64,000 nt of DNA, taken from NCBI RefSeq assembly GCF_000718005.1, contig NZ_JODV01000023.1; one strand, given 5' to 3'. The number at the start of each line of letters is the position of its first letter. Within the stretch, counting starts at the first letter, position 1. Shown one piece after another: positions 63,961 to 64,000 of the stretch. Below the pieces are notes generated by a model. The model saw nothing but the letters and a program-made list of their open reading frames with translations. It made no database searches and was not told where the DNA came from. Both the position numbers and the translations under genes were made by a program. The DNA comes from Actinoalloteichus_B caeruleus. GTDB taxonomy: Bacteria; Actinomycetota; Actinomycetes; Mycobacteriales; Pseudonocardiaceae.

Positions 63961-64000
63961 AGCCCAGCCCAGCCCAGCCCAGCCCAGCCCAGCCCAGCCC
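63961..64000. repeat. AGCCC pentanucleotide microsatellite
   Basis: Eight perfect AGCCC copies in a row that run off the right edge of the window. Confidence 0.97.

Overview
The base composition (about 70% G+C or more with strong third-position G/C bias) and gene content point to a mycelial actinomycete. The indicators are SARP regulators, an XRE/DUF5753-DUF397 pair, an actinobacterial-type I-E CRISPR repeat and a type II polyketide locus. I cannot fix the genus. No tRNA, rRNA, transposase or integrase was recognised.

Layout. 1-5433 (minus): a secreted LamG/DNRLRE-type protein followed by an RHS-type protein that runs off the left edge and carries a one-base frameshift. 6722-12543 (minus): two small unknown proteins, an SGNH hydrolase/lectin fusion with a phage tail-like N-terminus, and a UvrD-like helicase with a second one-base frameshift. 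12847-20567: a small zinc-ribbon protein, an orphan 30-nt-repeat CRISPR array, an APH-like kinase, a divergent TetR/ABC-transporter unit, an ArsR regulator and a second, type I-E-like CRISPR array. No cas gene lies in the window. 20696-32850: an EamA exporter, a lone Rad50/SMC-like ATPase with a zinc-hook-like cysteine pair, WYL regulator/UvrA-like ABC protein, a PIMT-like methyltransferase, a TetR/14-TM exporter pair with clear operators, and a GntR/UTRA regulator. 33382-37392: an XRE/DUF397 pair and a run of small coupled unknown genes. 37584-41148: an ABC-F protein and a flavin oxidoreductase.

41671-48280 (minus) is the most striking region. It is a tight four-gene operon: XRE regulator, TIR protein, STAND/NLR-like P-loop protein and a membrane protein, ending at a 13-bp-stem terminator. 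The C-terminus of the TIR protein and the N-terminus of the P-loop protein carry similar short Gly/His/Asn/Gln motifs. This is the layout expected for effector-NLR pairs that signal through a shared amyloid-like motif, so it is a strong candidate for a little-described immune or cell-death system.

50332-63942: an MFS transporter, two convergent SARP/NB-ARC regulators with damaged P-loops, then a compact type II PKS operon. The operon holds a SchA/CurD-like protein, TcmI cyclase, cupin, KS-alpha, KS-beta, ACP, aromatase/cyclase and two ABM monooxygenases. Its gene set resembles spore-pigment (whiE) and pentangular-polyphenol loci. It ends at a hairpin, and the window finishes in an AGCCC microsatellite.
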